NCBI RefSeq assembly: GCF_021233355.1
Contig: NZ_CP089507.1
Span: 1,302,001 to 1,366,000, forward strand
From: Luteimonas fraxinea
GTDB taxonomy: Bacteria; Pseudomonadota; Gammaproteobacteria; Xanthomonadales; Xanthomonadaceae
DNA: 64,000 nucleotides
Reading direction: 5' to 3'
A program made the position numbers and the translations under genes. The notes beneath the pieces are model-generated. The model was not told where the DNA came from. It saw nothing but the letters and a program-made list of their open reading frames with translations, and searched no databases. Positions 16,489-24,720 of the stretch are shown here, piece after piece. Each line of letters opens with the position of its first letter. Position 1 is the first letter of the stretch.

Positions 16489-17436
16489 ATGGCCAGGAAG
16501 CACGTCCACGAAGAACACGCCAACCATGAAGCCTGGGCCATCCCCTACGGCGACCTGGTGACGTTGCTGCTCGCGTTCTTCGTGGTCATGTACGCGATTT
16601 CCTCGGTCAACGAAGGCAAGTACCGCGCGGTCTCCGACTCGCTCAACGCGGCCTTCGGTGGACCGCCGCGTTCGATGAGTCCGCTGCAGCTGGGCAAGAC
16701 CCAGCGCCTGGGCTCGTCCTACGACCGTCCTTCGCTGATGACAGCCGCCGCGAAGAACGGCCCGGCGCCGGCGAGTTCGATGATCCAGCAGCGTCTGCAG
16801 CAGGCCATCGACATGCCGCGCTACGCGACCGGCCCCGAGTCGCAGGCCCAGGGCGGCCAGTTCGACGGCACCGGCCGCGGCGAACGCGAGGGCGAAGGTG
16901 AGCTGGTCTCGCTGGGCCGCGACCTGCAGGTCGCGCTGTCGGATCTGGTGCAGAAGAATCTGGTCACGCTGCGCCGCGGGCACAACTATCTGGAAGTCGA
17001 GATCCAGAGCGACATCCTGTTCTCCAGCGGCGTCGCCGCGCCCAGCACCACCGCGAGCGCCACGATCCGCAAGGTCGCCGCGGTGCTGCGCGACGTGCCC
17101 AACGCGATGCGCGTCGAGGGCTACACCGACAACCAGCCGATCCGCACCGCCGCGTTCCCGTCGAACTGGGAGCTGTCGACCGCGCGCGCGGCCAGCGTCG
17201 TTCACATCCTCGCGGCCGAGGGCATCGCCCAGTCGCGACTGGGCGTCGTGGGCTATGGCGAATTCCAGCCGATCGCCGACAATGCGACCGTGGAAGGTCG
17301 GAATACCAATCGCCGCGTCATGCTCGTGATCCTCGCCGCGCCGCAGGGGCCCGATGCCGTGCCGCAGTCCACGGCGACGGTCGCGGTGGCCGCAGCGCCC
17401 GCCGAGCCGGTCGATCCCGCGGCAGGGGCGCACTGA
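16489..17436 (+). CDS. motD: Flagellar stator protein MotD (MotB family)
   Basis: The product has 315 residues. The single helix PYGDLVTLLLAFFVVMYAIS carries the essential proton-binding Asp (residue 22, in YGDLVTLLLAFF). A linker of about 120 residues rich in Gly, Gln and Ser follows. The C-terminal OmpA-like peptidoglycan-binding domain has VEGYTDNQPIRTAAFPSNWE and NRRVMLVI. The protein anchors the stator to the cell wall. It is 3 nt from motC and its stop is 1 nt before the next GTG. Confidence 0.95.
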   Translation: MARKHVHEEHANHEAWAIPYGDLVTLLLAFFVVMYAISSVNEGKYRAVSDSLNAAFGGPPRSMSPLQLGKTQRLGSSYDRPSLMTAAAKNGPAPASSMIQQRLQQAIDMPRYATGPESQAQGGQFDGTGRGEREGEGELVSLGRDLQVALSDLVQKNLVTLRRGHNYLEVEIQSDILFSSGVAAPSTTASATIRKVAAVLRDVPNAMRVEGYTDNQPIRTAAFPSNWELSTARAASVVHILAAEGIAQSRLGVVGYGEFQPIADNATVEGRNTNRRVMLVILAAPQGPDAVPQSTATVAVAAAPAEPVDPAAGAH

Positions 17437-17437
17437 C

Positions 17438-18223
17438 GTGCGGGTGTGGGCGATCGCGAACCAGAAGGGCGGCGTCGGCAAGACGACGACCACGCTGTGC
17501 CTGGCGCGCAACCTCGCCGACGACGCCCGCGTGCTGGTGGTCGATCTCGATCCGCATGCGTCGCTGACCCGCGCCTTCGGCGTGCCGCGCCAGCCGCCGC
17601 CGATCGGCACGCATGAAGTCTTCGTCGCGCAGACGCCATCGCTCGATGGACTGTCGCGCACCACCGCGATCGAACGTCTGCGCCTGGTCGCCGCGCAGCC
17701 TGCACTCGCTACGCTCGAACGCCGCAGCGCGACCCAGCCCGGCCTCGGCATGGCCTTGCAGCGCGCGCTTGGTGGCGTGTCCGAACTCTATGACCACGTG
17801 CTGCTGGACTGTCCGCCGACGCTGAGTCTGCTGATGGTCAATGCACTGGCTGCCGCCGACTGCCTCGTCATGCCGACCCAGACCGATCCGCTGGCGCTGC
17901 ACGGTCTCGCCGACATGCTGCGCACCGCCGACATGGTCGAACGGTCGCGCAAGCGGCCGTTGATGCGCGCGATCCTGCCGACGCTCTACGACGGCCGCAC
18001 CGGCAGCGGCCGCCAGAGTCTGGAACATCTCTACGCCGGCTACGAAGGCCTGGTGTGGTCGGATGCGATTCCGGTCGACACCCGTCTGCGCGATGCGCGC
18101 AGCATCGCCGGCAATGGCCCGTTGACCGGCCGCGGCGCCGAGGCTTACCGCAGTGCGCTGGCCTGGCTGCACACGCGCATGGCCGCCGCCGTCCCCGACG
18201 ACAGCGCCGCAGTCGCCGCATGA
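17438..18223 (+). CDS. ParA-family ATPase next to motCD (ParC-like, chemotaxis-array positioning)
   Basis: The product has 261 residues from the GTG 1 nt after the motD stop. The N terminus RVWAIANQKGGVGKTTTTLC contains the deviant Walker A box of ParA/Soj ATPases. LLDCPPTLSLLMVNAL is the Walker B region. ParA proteins encoded beside motCD in Pseudomonas (PA1462) and Vibrio place chemoreceptor arrays at the cell pole and partition them at division. Neither ParP nor CheW follows here, so the partner is elsewhere. The assignment to array positioning rests on context. Confidence 0.85.
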   Translation: MRVWAIANQKGGVGKTTTTLCLARNLADDARVLVVDLDPHASLTRAFGVPRQPPPIGTHEVFVAQTPSLDGLSRTTAIERLRLVAAQPALATLERRSATQPGLGMALQRALGGVSELYDHVLLDCPPTLSLLMVNALAAADCLVMPTQTDPLALHGLADMLRTADMVERSRKRPLMRAILPTLYDGRTGSGRQSLEHLYAGYEGLVWSDAIPVDTRLRDARSIAGNGPLTGRGAEAYRSALAWLHTRMAAAVPDDSAAVAA

Positions 18224-19641
18224 GTCCGCCGCCCGCCGACGATGCGATGTCGGACTACGTCGAGGCTTTGCTCGACGCGACCCGCGCAGAAGAAGATCCG
18301 CTGACCGGCCTGCCGAATCGCGCCGGTCTGCTGCGTGCGCTCGATACACGCCGCGCCCAGCAGATGCCGACCGCGGTCGCGGTGCTCGGCCTCGACAATT
18401 TCCGCTCGATCAGCGTGACGCTGGGCCCGGGCATGGCCGACACCATGCTGCAGGTCGTCGCCGCACGGCTGCTCGCGCGTCTGCCGATGGATGCGTTTCT
18501 CGCACGCCTCGACGGCGACGAGTTCGCGATCGCGTTGTCGGTCAACGGGCAGAAGCCGCGTGCGACCGAAGCACTGCTCAACGCGATCCTGCTCGATCTC
18601 GCCCAGCCCTGCGAAGTCGACATGCACCGCGTGCATCTCGATGCCTGCGTTGGCGTGCTGCTCGACGCGGCCGACGACGACGCCAGTCCCGAACCGCTGA
18701 TTCCCGGCACGCCCGGCGACGACGGCGCGACCGACAGTCTGGAACTCGTCGCGCGCGCGCAGCTGGCGATGCACTACGCCAAGCGCAGCCGCGGGCAGCA
18801 GCTGCGCCGCTTCGAGCCGAGCATGCGCACCGAAGCGATCGATCGTCGCCGGCTCGATCTCGAACTGCGCCGCGCGGCCAACGAGCACGAATTCGAACTG
18901 CACTACCAGCCGCAGATCGATCTGGAAACCGGCCGCCCGACCGGCGCCGAAGCGCTGCTGCGCTGGCGCCATCCCGAGCGCGGCCTGCTGATGCCGGTGA
19001 GTTTCATCGAGGCACTGGCGATGAGCGGCATCGCCGCGACCGTCGGCTGGTGGATTCTCGATCGCGCCTGTCGCGACGCGGCCACGTGGCCGAAGGTCGA
19101 CGGCCATGCGATGACGGTCAGCGTGAACCTGTTCCCGTCTCAGTTCGGCCACGAGGATTTCCTGCACGAAGTCGACTCGGCACTGCGTGGCAGCGGCCTG
19201 CCGCCGTCCTCGCTGGAACTCGAACTCACCGAAACCATCGCCCTGCGCGATGACGGCGCCGCGGCAGCCACGCTTCAGGCGTTGCGCCAGCGCGGCGTCA
19301 AGGCCGCCTACGATGATTTCGGCACCGGCTATGCATCGCTGTCGATGCTGCACCACCTCGCCGTCGACCGGGTCAAGATCGACCGCAGCTTCGTGCGCGA
19401 CGTGATGGAAGATCGCGGCGACGCGGCGATCGTGCGGTCGATCCTGCTGATCGCGCGCAACTTCGACATGCAGGTCACCGCGGAAGGTGTCGAGTCCGCG
19501 CCGCAGGCGGATTTCCTGCGCAAGCTCGGCTGCGACGAAGTGCAGGGTTTCTATTACTCGCAGGCATTGCCGCTGGCCGATTTCGGCCATTGGCTGACCG
19601 GCTACGAACGCCGCCGCGCGAGCATCGCGGCGATCGAATGA
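18220..19641 (+). CDS. c-di-GMP phosphodiesterase: GGDEF-like domain plus intact EAL domain
   Basis: The product has 473 residues with no membrane segment. A GGDEF fold spans residues about 25-180 (DPLTGLPNRAG), but its signature reads DGDEF (98-102). The EAL domain spans about 215-460 and keeps its catalytic set: EALLRW at 244, SVNLFPSQ, ELELTET, YDDFGTGYASL, VKIDRSF and AEGVES. Most likely it hydrolyses c-di-GMP, with the GGDEF part regulatory or weakly active. The ATGA overlap with the ParA gene places it in the motCD-parC operon and ties c-di-GMP removal to motility. Confidence 0.9.
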   Translation: MSPPPADDAMSDYVEALLDATRAEEDPLTGLPNRAGLLRALDTRRAQQMPTAVAVLGLDNFRSISVTLGPGMADTMLQVVAARLLARLPMDAFLARLDGDEFAIALSVNGQKPRATEALLNAILLDLAQPCEVDMHRVHLDACVGVLLDAADDDASPEPLIPGTPGDDGATDSLELVARAQLAMHYAKRSRGQQLRRFEPSMRTEAIDRRRLDLELRRAANEHEFELHYQPQIDLETGRPTGAEALLRWRHPERGLLMPVSFIEALAMSGIAATVGWWILDRACRDAATWPKVDGHAMTVSVNLFPSQFGHEDFLHEVDSALRGSGLPPSSLELELTETIALRDDGAAAATLQALRQRGVKAAYDDFGTGYASLSMLHHLAVDRVKIDRSFVRDVMEDRGDAAIVRSILLIARNFDMQVTAEGVESAPQADFLRKLGCDEVQGFYYSQALPLADFGHWLTGYERRRASIAAIE

Positions 19642-19648
19642 GATCCGC

Positions 19649-20284
19649 ATGAGCACGCGCGCGCCCGACTGGATGGACCGCATCGACGCCGAACGGCGCG
19701 CGCTCGCCCGCGATCTGCACGACGACCTCGGCCAGATCCTCAGCGCGTTGCGCCTGAGTGCGCACGCATTGTCCGGCGCGCTGGTCGATGATCCGCGCGA
19801 AACCCTGGCCGACGATGTCGTCGTACTCGCCGATGCGGCACTGGCGCGCGTGCGCGCGGTCTCGCACGGCCTGCATCCGCCGCTGCTCGCCAGCCAGGGC
19901 CTCGCAGCCGCGCTGCAGGGACTGGCGGATGGCATCCCGCTCGGCGAAGTCGAGGTGCGCTTCGAGGCCGAATCGGATCTGCCGCGGCCGACCCATGCGG
20001 TGGAAATCGCCGCCTACCGCATCGCGCAGGAAGCGCTGACGAACGCATTGCGCCATGCGCAGGCGCGCAGCGTTCGCATCGAACTGCGCGCGGAACGCGA
20101 TGCACTGCAGCTGCAGATCATCGACAACGGCCACGGTCACGACCTCGACGCCGCGTCCGGTTTCGGCCGCACCGCGATGCGCGAACGCGCCGCGCTGGCG
20201 AGCATTGATTTCGCCGAATCGGCATCCGCGGATGGCACCCGGATCACATTGCGCCTGCCCTTGGCCGGACGCGATGCGGACTGA
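19649..20284 (+). CDS. Sensor-less NarX/DesK-type histidine kinase
   Basis: The product has 211 residues. The HisKA_3 dimerisation helix starts near the N terminus, with ALARDLHDDLGQ and phospho-acceptor His24. A HATPase_c domain follows, with EALTNALRHAQA and DNGHGHDLD boxes. No sensor, HAMP or membrane segment precedes His24, so input must come from a partner. No response regulator lies next to it; the following HDOD protein has only a receiver-like N terminus. The gene starts 7 nt after the phosphodiesterase stop and probably shares its operon. Confidence 0.88.
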   Translation: MSTRAPDWMDRIDAERRALARDLHDDLGQILSALRLSAHALSGALVDDPRETLADDVVVLADAALARVRAVSHGLHPPLLASQGLAAALQGLADGIPLGEVEVRFEAESDLPRPTHAVEIAAYRIAQEALTNALRHAQARSVRIELRAERDALQLQIIDNGHGHDLDAASGFGRTAMRERAALASIDFAESASADGTRITLRLPLAGRDAD

Positions 20285-20328
20285 TCGCAGAACACGTTCA
20301 AGGCGCGTTCCGCGCGGCATCGCGTTGC

Positions 20329-20334
20329 TATCAT
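20329..20334 (+). promoter_or_regulatory. Possible -10 box ahead of the HDOD gene
   Basis: TATCAT lies 32 nt before the GTG start in an otherwise G+C-rich leader. No convincing -35 box is seen, so this is tentative. A strong AAGGAG ribosome site at 20355-20360 fixes the GTG at 20366 as the start. Confidence 0.35.
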
Positions 20335-20365
20335 CGCGCCTGTTCATATCGCACAAGGAGACGCC

Positions 20366-21433
20366 GTGCATCTGGTCGTAGCGTGGGAGCGCGGTGACGA
20401 AGTCGAGCGCCTGCAGGCGGAGATCGCCGCGCGCGGTCTCGACTGGCAGGTCAGCTGGTTGCCACTGGATGACGGCGCGACCGGCTCGGCCGCCGACCTC
20501 GATCCCGACGCACTGGTGTGCACCGCCGACAGTGGCTGGAGCCGCTGCCGCCTGCTGCTCGACGAAGTGCGCGTGCGCCACCCGCATGCGGTGCGCATCG
20601 TGCTGATGGAAGCCGGCGACAACGCGCGCGCGGTCGACGCGCTCGAACATGCGCATCGCGTGCTGCCCGAACCGCTGGACGCGCAGACCGTCGTCGACGC
20701 GGTGAAGGGCGTGCTCGACCTGCAGCACCTGCTCGACGACGCACAGCTCAAGCGCGCGATCGAACGCATCGGTGCGTTGCCCTCGGCGCCGAAGCAGTAC
20801 CTCGCGCTGACCCGACTGCTGCGCGATCCCGATGCCGGCACGCATGCGATCACCGCGATCGTCGCCCAGGATCCCGCGCTCGCCGCGCGCGTGCTGCGCC
20901 TGAGCAACTCCGCGTACTACGCGATCGGCCGCGAGATCGGCGATCTGCGCACCGCGGTCGTGCGTCTCGGCCAGGACGCGCTGCGACGGCTGGTGCTGGC
21001 CAGCGAAGTCTTCGCCTCCGGACCGGACATGGACGGCATGCGCGAACGCGCACTGCGCACTTCGTGGCTGGCCGGCCAGATCCTGCCCGGCAGCGGCGCC
21101 GGCGTAGCCGCGACCGCAGGCCTGCTCGCCGATGTCGGCCGTCTGCTGCCGCCCGACAGCCTCGGCGACGTGCCGCACAGCATCGCCGGCGCGTATCTGC
21201 TGGGTCTGTGGGGCCTGCCGACACCGATCGTCGAAGCCGTCGCCTATCACCAGCATCCGACGCGGATGTCGGGCGCGTTCTGGATCACCGGCGCGGTGCA
21301 CGTGGCTTCGGCGCTCGTCAACGGCACCGAGGTCGATCACGACTATCTGCAGCGCGTCGGCGCCCTGCACCTGATGCCGCAATGGCGTGCGCTCGCGGCG
21401 GCGTCGCCGGCGGATGGGGGCGCGCTCGACTGA
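20366..21433 (+). CDS. HDOD-domain signalling protein with receiver-like N terminus
   Basis: The product has 355 residues from a GTG preceded by AAGGAG at 5 nt. Residues 1-115 have the size and hydrophobic pattern of a receiver but lack a clear acidic pocket. Residues about 125-330 form an HDOD domain, with LPSAPKQYLALTRLLRDPDA, IVAQDPALAARVLRLSNSAY and TAVVRLGQDALRRLVLA. HDOD proteins are catalytically inactive HD relatives that act as output or scaffold modules in chemotaxis and c-di-GMP networks. Position behind the motility genes fits such a role. The precise function is unknown. Confidence 0.82.
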   Translation: MHLVVAWERGDEVERLQAEIAARGLDWQVSWLPLDDGATGSAADLDPDALVCTADSGWSRCRLLLDEVRVRHPHAVRIVLMEAGDNARAVDALEHAHRVLPEPLDAQTVVDAVKGVLDLQHLLDDAQLKRAIERIGALPSAPKQYLALTRLLRDPDAGTHAITAIVAQDPALAARVLRLSNSAYYAIGREIGDLRTAVVRLGQDALRRLVLASEVFASGPDMDGMRERALRTSWLAGQILPGSGAGVAATAGLLADVGRLLPPDSLGDVPHSIAGAYLLGLWGLPTPIVEAVAYHQHPTRMSGAFWITGAVHVASALVNGTEVDHDYLQRVGALHLMPQWRALAAASPADGGALD

Positions 21434-21452
21434 GCGCAGGCTCATCCATTAC

Positions 21453-21484
21453 CTCGTCATCCCGGCGAAAGCCGTGATGACGAG
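21453..21484. terminator. Palindrome between convergent HDOD gene and ubiE
   Basis: CTCGTCAT (21453-21460) and ATGACGAG (21477-21484) pair exactly around an inner GGC-GAAA-GCC hairpin. It lies between two converging genes and could act as a bidirectional terminator, although there is no T run. It also resembles half of the CGTCATTCC-type repeats seen at 7069 and 29133. Confidence 0.5.
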
Positions 21485-21495
21485 CAGGAATCGCC

Positions 21496-22257
21496 TCAGG
21501 CCTTGTAGCCGTCGTGGATCGCGACGATGCCGCCGCTCAGATTGCGGTACTTGCAGCGCGCGAAACCGGCCGCTTCCATCATGCCCTTGAGCGCATCCTG
21601 CGGCGGATGCTTGCGGATCGATTCCGACAGGTACTGGTAGCTGTCGCTGTCCCGTGCGAACAGCTTGCCCAGCCGCGGCATGATCTGGAAGGAATGGAAG
21701 TCGTAGATCGGCTTGAACCAGTCCGCCTTCACTTCCGAGAACTCCAGCACGCGCGCCTGGCCGCCGACTTTCAGCACGCGCAGCATTTCGCGCAGTGCGG
21801 CGTCCTTGTCTGTGACGTTGCGCAGGCCGAAGGCGATCGTCACCAGATCGAAACTGGCATCCGGGAACGGCAGCGTCTCGGCATTGCATTGCACGTACTC
21901 GAAGCCGCGCACGTTGCCGCGGTCGGTCATGCGGTCGCGGCCGACGCGCAGCATCGAGGCGTTGATGTCGCCGAGCACCAGCTCGCCGGATTCGCCGACA
22001 CGGGATTTCAGCAGCGCCGCGATGTCGCCGGTGCCGCCAGCCAGATCGAGCACGCGATCGCCGGTGCGCACCTGCGCGGTCGCGGCGAAGTAGCGCTTCC
22101 ACACCCGGTGGATGCCGAGGCTCATCAGGTCGTTCATCAGGTCGTAGTTGCCTGCGACCGAGGAGAACACCTCGCCGACCAGCTTCTGCTTGTCCCCGGT
22201 GGGGACATCGCGGAAACCGAAATGGGTGGTGCCGGGCTTGTTGGATTCGTCGCTCAT
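21496..22257 (-). CDS. ubiE: Ubiquinone/menaquinone biosynthesis C-methyltransferase UbiE
   Basis: The product has 253 residues from the ATG at 22257; an upstream ATG at 22275 would overlap the next gene. The N terminus has the THFGFRDVPTGDKQKLVGEV segment of UbiE. Motif I is DLAGGTGDIA, and the C terminus NLSGGIVAIHDGYKA is the family end. It methylates the ring of demethylmenaquinone and of the ubiquinone precursor using S-adenosylmethionine. It is followed upstream by the TerC gene on the same strand with 7 nt between them. Confidence 0.96.
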   Translation of the reverse strand: MSDESNKPGTTHFGFRDVPTGDKQKLVGEVFSSVAGNYDLMNDLMSLGIHRVWKRYFAATAQVRTGDRVLDLAGGTGDIAALLKSRVGESGELVLGDINASMLRVGRDRMTDRGNVRGFEYVQCNAETLPFPDASFDLVTIAFGLRNVTDKDAALREMLRVLKVGGQARVLEFSEVKADWFKPIYDFHSFQIMPRLGKLFARDSDSYQYLSESIRKHPPQDALKGMMEAAGFARCKYRNLSGGIVAIHDGYKA

Positions 22258-22264
22258 GGCCTGA

Positions 22265-23809
22265 TTATCCCTCATCCGGGACCGGCGCGATCCGCAGCTT
22301 GCCGACGCGGCGCCGTTCCAGCGATTCGACCTGCAGCAGCCAGGCGCCGACGGTCACCGTGTCGCCCTCAACCGGCATGCGGTCGAGCAGGTGCAGCACG
22401 AGGCCCGACAGGGTGACGTAGGTGGCCTCGCGCGGCAGCACGATGCCGGTGGTCTGCTCCAGATCCTGCAGCGACATCGAGCCGTCGACCAGCCAGATGC
22501 CGTCGTCGCCGCGGCTGGCCGCGTAGTCGGCGTCCTGGGTGTCGACCAGATCGCCGGCAATCGTCGCCAGCAGATCGTTCGCGGTCACCATGCCCTCGAG
22601 GCTGCCGTATTCGTCGACGACCACCGCCAGCGGAATCGGATGCGCGCGGATCTGCTCCAGCACGCGCAGCGTCGAGGTGCCCTCGGGCACGACCAGCGGT
22701 TCGCGCACGAAGTCGGTGACGTTCAGCGCGCGGCCCTGCAGCACGCTCGACAGCAGATCGCCGCTCTGCACGATGCCCAGCATCTGGTCGAGTTCGCCGT
22801 CGCAGACCAGCAGGCGCGTATGCGGCGATTCGATAAGGCGCGCGGTCGCGTGCTCGATGCCGCGTGTCGCATCGATCCACTCGATGTCGCTGCGCACCGT
22901 CATCACACTCGACACCGGGCGCTCGGCCAGCGTGAGCACGCTGCGGATCATGTCGTGCTCGGCGGCTTCGAGCCGTTCTTCGCCCTCGCCCTGCGGCACG
23001 TCGATCGCGCCGTCCTCGACGTGCGCGGTCGGGCGCGTGCCGAGCAGACGCAGCACCGCATCGGCGGTGCGCTGGCGGAACGGCAGCTGTTGCGCGTGGC
23101 GCTCGCGGTTGAAGCGCGACCACTGGTTGAACGCTTCGACCAGGATCGAGAACGCGATCGCCGCGTACAGATAGCCCTTCGGAATCTTGAAGCCCAGGCC
23201 CTCGGCGACCAGGCTGAAGCCGATCATCAGCAGGAAGCCCAGACACAGCACAACGACGGTCGGATGCTTGTTGACGAAGTTGGTCAGCGGCTTGCTGGCG
23301 AGCAGCATCACCGCCATCGCGATGGTGACCGCCGCGTACATCACGCCGAGATGGTCGACCATGCCGACCGCGGTGATCACCGAGTCGAGCGAGAACACCG
23401 CATCGAGCACGACGATCTGGGTCAGCACGACGCCGAACGAGGCGTAGACGCGCTTGGTACTCGTCTGGCTCTGCTGGCCTTCGAGCCGCTCGTGCAGCTC
23501 CATCGTCGCCTTGAACAGCAGGAACACGCCGCCGATCAGTAGAATCAGATCGCGCCCGGAAAAGTCGTTGCCCCAGACAGTGAACAACGGTGTGATCAGA
23601 CCGGCGATCCACGCCACCAGCGCCAGCAGGACCAGCCGCATCAGCAGGGCCAGCGACAGGCCGATCACACGGGCCTTGTCGCGCTGCTCCGGTGGCAGCT
23701 TGTCGGCGAGAATCGCGATGAACACCAGGTTGTCGATGCCGAGAATGATCTCGAGGACTACCAGGGTCGCCAGCCCCATCCAGATCGTGGGGTCGGACAG
23801 CCATTCCAT
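22265..23809 (-). CDS. TerC-family membrane protein with CBS pair and CorC/HlyC domain (YoaE/YegH type)
   Basis: The product has 514 residues. The TerC-type membrane domain spans residues 1 to about 215, starting with [20 protein letters not shown]. The conserved acidic residues lie in the EIILGIDN and [14 protein letters not shown] segments. Two CBS domains follow at about 290-420 and a CorC_HlyC domain at the end. YoaE/YegH proteins are thought to take part in metal-ion export or in metallation of exported proteins. The substrate cannot be read from the sequence. It is probably cotranscribed with ubiE. Confidence 0.88.
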   Translation of the reverse strand: MEWLSDPTIWMGLATLVVLEIILGIDNLVFIAILADKLPPEQRDKARVIGLSLALLMRLVLLALVAWIAGLITPLFTVWGNDFSGRDLILLIGGVFLLFKATMELHERLEGQQSQTSTKRVYASFGVVLTQIVVLDAVFSLDSVITAVGMVDHLGVMYAAVTIAMAVMLLASKPLTNFVNKHPTVVVLCLGFLLMIGFSLVAEGLGFKIPKGYLYAAIAFSILVEAFNQWSRFNRERHAQQLPFRQRTADAVLRLLGTRPTAHVEDGAIDVPQGEGEERLEAAEHDMIRSVLTLAERPVSSVMTVRSDIEWIDATRGIEHATARLIESPHTRLLVCDGELDQMLGIVQSGDLLSSVLQGRALNVTDFVREPLVVPEGTSTLRVLEQIRAHPIPLAVVVDEYGSLEGMVTANDLLATIAGDLVDTQDADYAASRGDDGIWLVDGSMSLQDLEQTTGIVLPREATYVTLSGLVLHLLDRMPVEGDTVTVGAWLLQVESLERRRVGKLRIAPVPDEG

Positions 23810-23946
23810 AGGTGTTCTTGCATCGCGCTCTTGGGGGCCACGGATTCTGCCACGCGATCGTTAAGAAGTTGCCGCGGCGTCTCACGCTCGACCGCGACGG
23901 ATGCGGCAGGCAGACTCGCGGGCCCGATGTATCGAAGACCGCCTGC

Positions 23947-24402
23947 ATGATCGCCACGCCCGACTACCGCGCCCTGCTCGACACCGCGATTTCCGAAGCC
24001 CGTCAAGGCCTTGCGGAAGGTGGCATTCCGATCGGCGCGGCGCTGTATCACCAGGACGGCCGCCTGCTCGGCTGCGGCCATAACCGCCGGGTGCAGGAAA
24101 GCGACCCGTCGATCCACGGCGAGACCGATGCGTTCCGCAAGGCCGGGCGCCAGCGCTCCTATCGGGACACGATCATGGTCACGACGCTCGCGCCGTGCTG
24201 GTACTGCAGCGGCCTGGTCCGCCAGTTCGGCATCGGCACCGTCGTCGTCGGCGAGTCACAGACCTTCCAGGGCGGCATCGACTGGCTGCGCGAGGCCGGC
24301 GTCGACGTCATCGACATGCAGAGCCAGGAATGCGTGGACCTGCTCGGCGGCTTCATCGCCGCGCATCCTGAAGTCTGGAACGAGGACATCGGCGAGGACT
24401 GA
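23947..24402 (+). CDS. Cytosine/nucleoside deaminase of the fungal FCY1 type
   Basis: The product has 151 residues from the ATG at 23947; longer starts are not supported. The zinc site is complete: SIHGETDAFRKAG supplies His and the catalytic Glu, and LAPCWYCSGLV supplies the PCxxC cysteines. The C terminus (AAHPEVWNEDIGED) closely follows the end of yeast cytosine deaminase, and VVVGESQTFQGG matches the FCY1 substrate-loop region. This points to free cytosine or a related base as substrate and not to tRNA adenosine (TadA). Bacteria more often use the unrelated CodA. The gene stands alone, divergent from the TerC gene. Confidence 0.82.
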   Translation: MIATPDYRALLDTAISEARQGLAEGGIPIGAALYHQDGRLLGCGHNRRVQESDPSIHGETDAFRKAGRQRSYRDTIMVTTLAPCWYCSGLVRQFGIGTVVVGESQTFQGGIDWLREAGVDVIDMQSQECVDLLGGFIAAHPEVWNEDIGED

Positions 24403-24547
24403 GAACCTGTTCAATGTCCTGCTGCGCTTGTCAGCTGGCGCGCGTGCGGTGCTCGGAATGCTCACGTACCACACGTACGCTGCGCTTCCTGCGCTCCACC
24501 ACGCGCCATCTGGCGGCGCTCGCGACGGACCTCGAACAGGTTCTGAG
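24399..24547. repeat. Inverted-repeat-bounded intergenic element upstream of the SulP gene
   Basis: CTGAGAACCTGTTC (24399-24412) and GAACAGGTTCTGAG (24534-24547) are inverted with one mismatch in 14. Inside, GTCC/GGAC and further short complementary stretches continue the symmetry, and ACGTACCACACGTACG is partly palindromic. The left end overlaps the stop codon of the deaminase gene. The 318-nt gap 24403-24720 otherwise holds no gene; its second half is the SulP leader. Confidence 0.6.
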
Positions 24548-24720
24548 CTGTCCCTGCCTGCGCTAGACTGCGCGCCTTCGCGTCACCCGCCCCGCCCCCG
24601 ATGACGATCACGCCACCATAGCCGCCGCTCCCGCGCCGCCCATCGGGCGACGCTGCGCTATGCCATGCACCGTCATTCCGCCAGACACCGCTGCGTGTCC
24701 GGCCTCGTCAGGGCTTTCCC

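Noticed and set aside
24660..24720. Possible riboswitch in the SulP leader
   Set aside because: The leader is short and G+C-rich and shows no conserved riboswitch core that I can recognise.
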